This document shows, piece by piece, positions 33,128 to 34,201 of a stretch of DNA of 34,201 bases. The number at the start of each line of letters is the position of its first letter. Positions within the stretch are counted from its first letter, which is position 1. This DNA is from Methyloceanibacter sp. GTDB lineage: Bacteria > Pseudomonadota > Alphaproteobacteria > Rhizobiales > Methyloligellaceae. The notes below the pieces were generated by a model that saw nothing but the letters and a program-made list of their open reading frames with translations, did no database searches and was not told where the DNA came from. The DNA lies in NCBI GenBank assembly GCA_025449615.1, contig JANWJA010000100.1, positions 1 through 34,201 of the forward strand. The letters are read 5' to 3'. The position numbers and the translations under genes are program-made.

Positions 33128-34147
33128 ATGGCCGAATCAACTAGCGAGCGGATGAACGAGAAATCGATGAAGTTGACACCGGGGGCCAAACCCAATTTTT
33201 TCCGCCCGAGCACTATGTTTCCCGCCTTTCTGCTGAAGCCGGTGCAGGGAACTTTTCCCTTCGCGCCGGGCGGCGCGTTGCGGCCTCGCGGTTTCGGGTT
33301 CCAGCCGCATAAGGTCTATGGCCGCATCGGCAATCTCGAAGTGAGGCTCGCCCGCACCAAAGGCGATATCAAGCGTGCGCAGCGGCTCCGTTACAAAGTC
33401 TTCTACGAGGAAATGGAGGCCATCCCGGACGCGCTCGCGATTCTGTCGCGACGCGACGAAGATGGCTACGATTCGATCTTCGATCATCTGCTGGTCGTCG
33501 ATCACGGCAATCCCGCCAAAGGCCGCCGCTGGGGCAGGCCTAAGGTGGTGGGGACCTATCGCGTGTTGCGCCAGGACATCGCCAACCGAAACGACGGCTT
33601 CTACACGCAGGGCGAATACGACATCGCGCCTCTGCTCCGCTCCAGGCCGGATCAAAATTTCATCGAGCTCGGCCGCTCCTGCGTGCTGCAGCCTTACCGC
33701 AACAAGCGCACACTCGAGCTGTTATGGCAGGGCGTGTGGGGCTATGTGCGCGAGCATGGCGGCAGTGCGATGATCGGCTGCGGAAGTTTCCCCGGCACCG
33801 ATCCGAGCTTGCACGCGCAGACCTTGAGCTATCTGCACCATATGAAACTTGCGCCTGCCGAATGGCGCGTGCGCGCGCATGACCGTCTCCGTGTCGACAT
33901 GAACATGCTGCCGATGGACGCGATCAACATGCGCGCGGCGATCCGGGCCCTACCGCCCCTGATCAAGGGCTATTTGCGGGTGGGTGCTTATGTCGGCGAC
34001 GGTGCCGTGATCGATCATCAATTCGGCACGACCGACGTCTTCCTCGTCATGCCGGTCGAGGCGATGAATACGCGCTATTTCGATCATTTCGGCGCGCCGG
34101 ACGAACTGCCCTCACCCATCCAGCAGGATTTCGCCGCGCTGAACTAG
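33128..34147 (+). CDS. OlsB-like GNAT acyltransferase (ornithine-lipid type)
   Basis: A 339-residue protein of the GNAT-like family that includes OlsB, which attaches a 3-hydroxy fatty acyl group from acyl carrier protein to ornithine to form lyso-ornithine lipid. Family blocks seen: VRLARTKGDIKRAQRLRYKVFYEEM, DEDGYDSIFDHLLVVDH, VVGTYRVLRQDIA, FIELGRSCVLQPYRNKRTLELLWQGVWGYV and MIGCGSFPGTDPSLHAQTLSYLHH. An extra 60 residues at the N-terminus, Pro/Phe-rich, make it longer than typical OlsB (about 300 aa). ATG 33128 is the first start; 33152 and 33167 are in frame and possible. No olsA neighbour is seen here. Specificity for ornithine is inferred from family; related members could use other amines. 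Confidence 0.82.
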   Translation: MAESTSERMNEKSMKLTPGAKPNFFRPSTMFPAFLLKPVQGTFPFAPGGALRPRGFGFQPHKVYGRIGNLEVRLARTKGDIKRAQRLRYKVFYEEMEAIPDALAILSRRDEDGYDSIFDHLLVVDHGNPAKGRRWGRPKVVGTYRVLRQDIANRNDGFYTQGEYDIAPLLRSRPDQNFIELGRSCVLQPYRNKRTLELLWQGVWGYVREHGGSAMIGCGSFPGTDPSLHAQTLSYLHHMKLAPAEWRVRAHDRLRVDMNMLPMDAINMRAAIRALPPLIKGYLRVGAYVGDGAVIDHQFGTTDVFLVMPVEAMNTRYFDHFGAPDELPSPIQQDFAALN

Positions 34148-34201
34148 GTGACACGGCGTTAAAGATCGGCACCTACGGGGTTTGACGGCCTCGCTGCGCA
34201 C

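Noticed and set aside
1..34201. CRISPR arrays, rRNA genes, insertion sequences, phage genes
   Set aside because: No regularly spaced repeats, rRNA signatures, transposases, integrases or phage structural genes were seen.

Overview
The window looks like chromosome of an alphaproteobacterium of the order Hyphomicrobiales (Rhizobiales), most like the Bradyrhizobium/Xanthobacteraceae side of the order. The evidence is the high G+C, the family-specific protein forms (Mur-like Fur, OlsB-like acyltransferase, rhizobial-type Usp and Nfu), a Bradyrhizobium-type palindrome, a putative EcfG promoter, a putative Irr box, and the order mutS-glnD-murJ-trpS ... usp // nfu-tsaB-rimI-fur-plsC. The genus cannot be fixed from sequence alone.

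Layout. 1-1843: cell-wall genes (partial L,D-transpeptidase, mepA) and a DUF2237 gene. 1855-3137: a REP-like palindrome, msrA, a small membrane protein and tRNA-Ser(GGA). 3299-5339: an Fsr-type MFS pump, then a coiled-coil/YRR-repeat protein behind a good match to an EcfG general-stress promoter. 5344-8407 (minus): plsC, fur/mur, rimI, tsaB, nfu, with an Irr-box-like palindrome ahead of nfu. 8593-13609 (plus): accessory DNA inside an otherwise conserved block. It holds an Old Yellow Enzyme relic with a large internal deletion, a GT39-type transferase, and a three-gene glycan cassette (FdtA/WxcM cupin, GT2, FAD oxidoreductase). 13655-23423 (minus): usp, a methyltransferase, trpS, murJ, glnD, mutS. 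23553-29699 (mostly plus): rph, rdgB, hemW, a minus-strand LpoA-like lipoprotein, rsmI, a frameshifted yraN, gshB. 29706-34147: a 2TM protein, a C-terminal relic of comM behind two palindromes, a hybrid histidine kinase and an OlsB-like acyltransferase.

How the genes work together. Most are housekeeping: translation fidelity (trpS, tsaB, rimI, rsmI, tRNA-Ser), genome and nucleotide hygiene (mutS, rdgB), RNA maturation (rph), envelope building (mepA, L,D-transpeptidase, murJ, LpoA-like, plsC, OlsB), redox and Fe-S metabolism (msrA, gshB, nfu, hemW) and nitrogen/iron control (glnD, fur).

The most unusual feature is the glycan cassette. It is bounded by 30-bp direct repeats (28/30 identical), each reading as the last nine codons plus stop of the usp gene. 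This is the footprint expected when an element inserts at the 3' end of a gene and restores that end, yet no integrase is present. The window also contains three decayed genes: an OYE with an in-frame internal deletion at a GG-rich microhomology, yraN with a frameshift, and comM reduced to its last ~70 residues.
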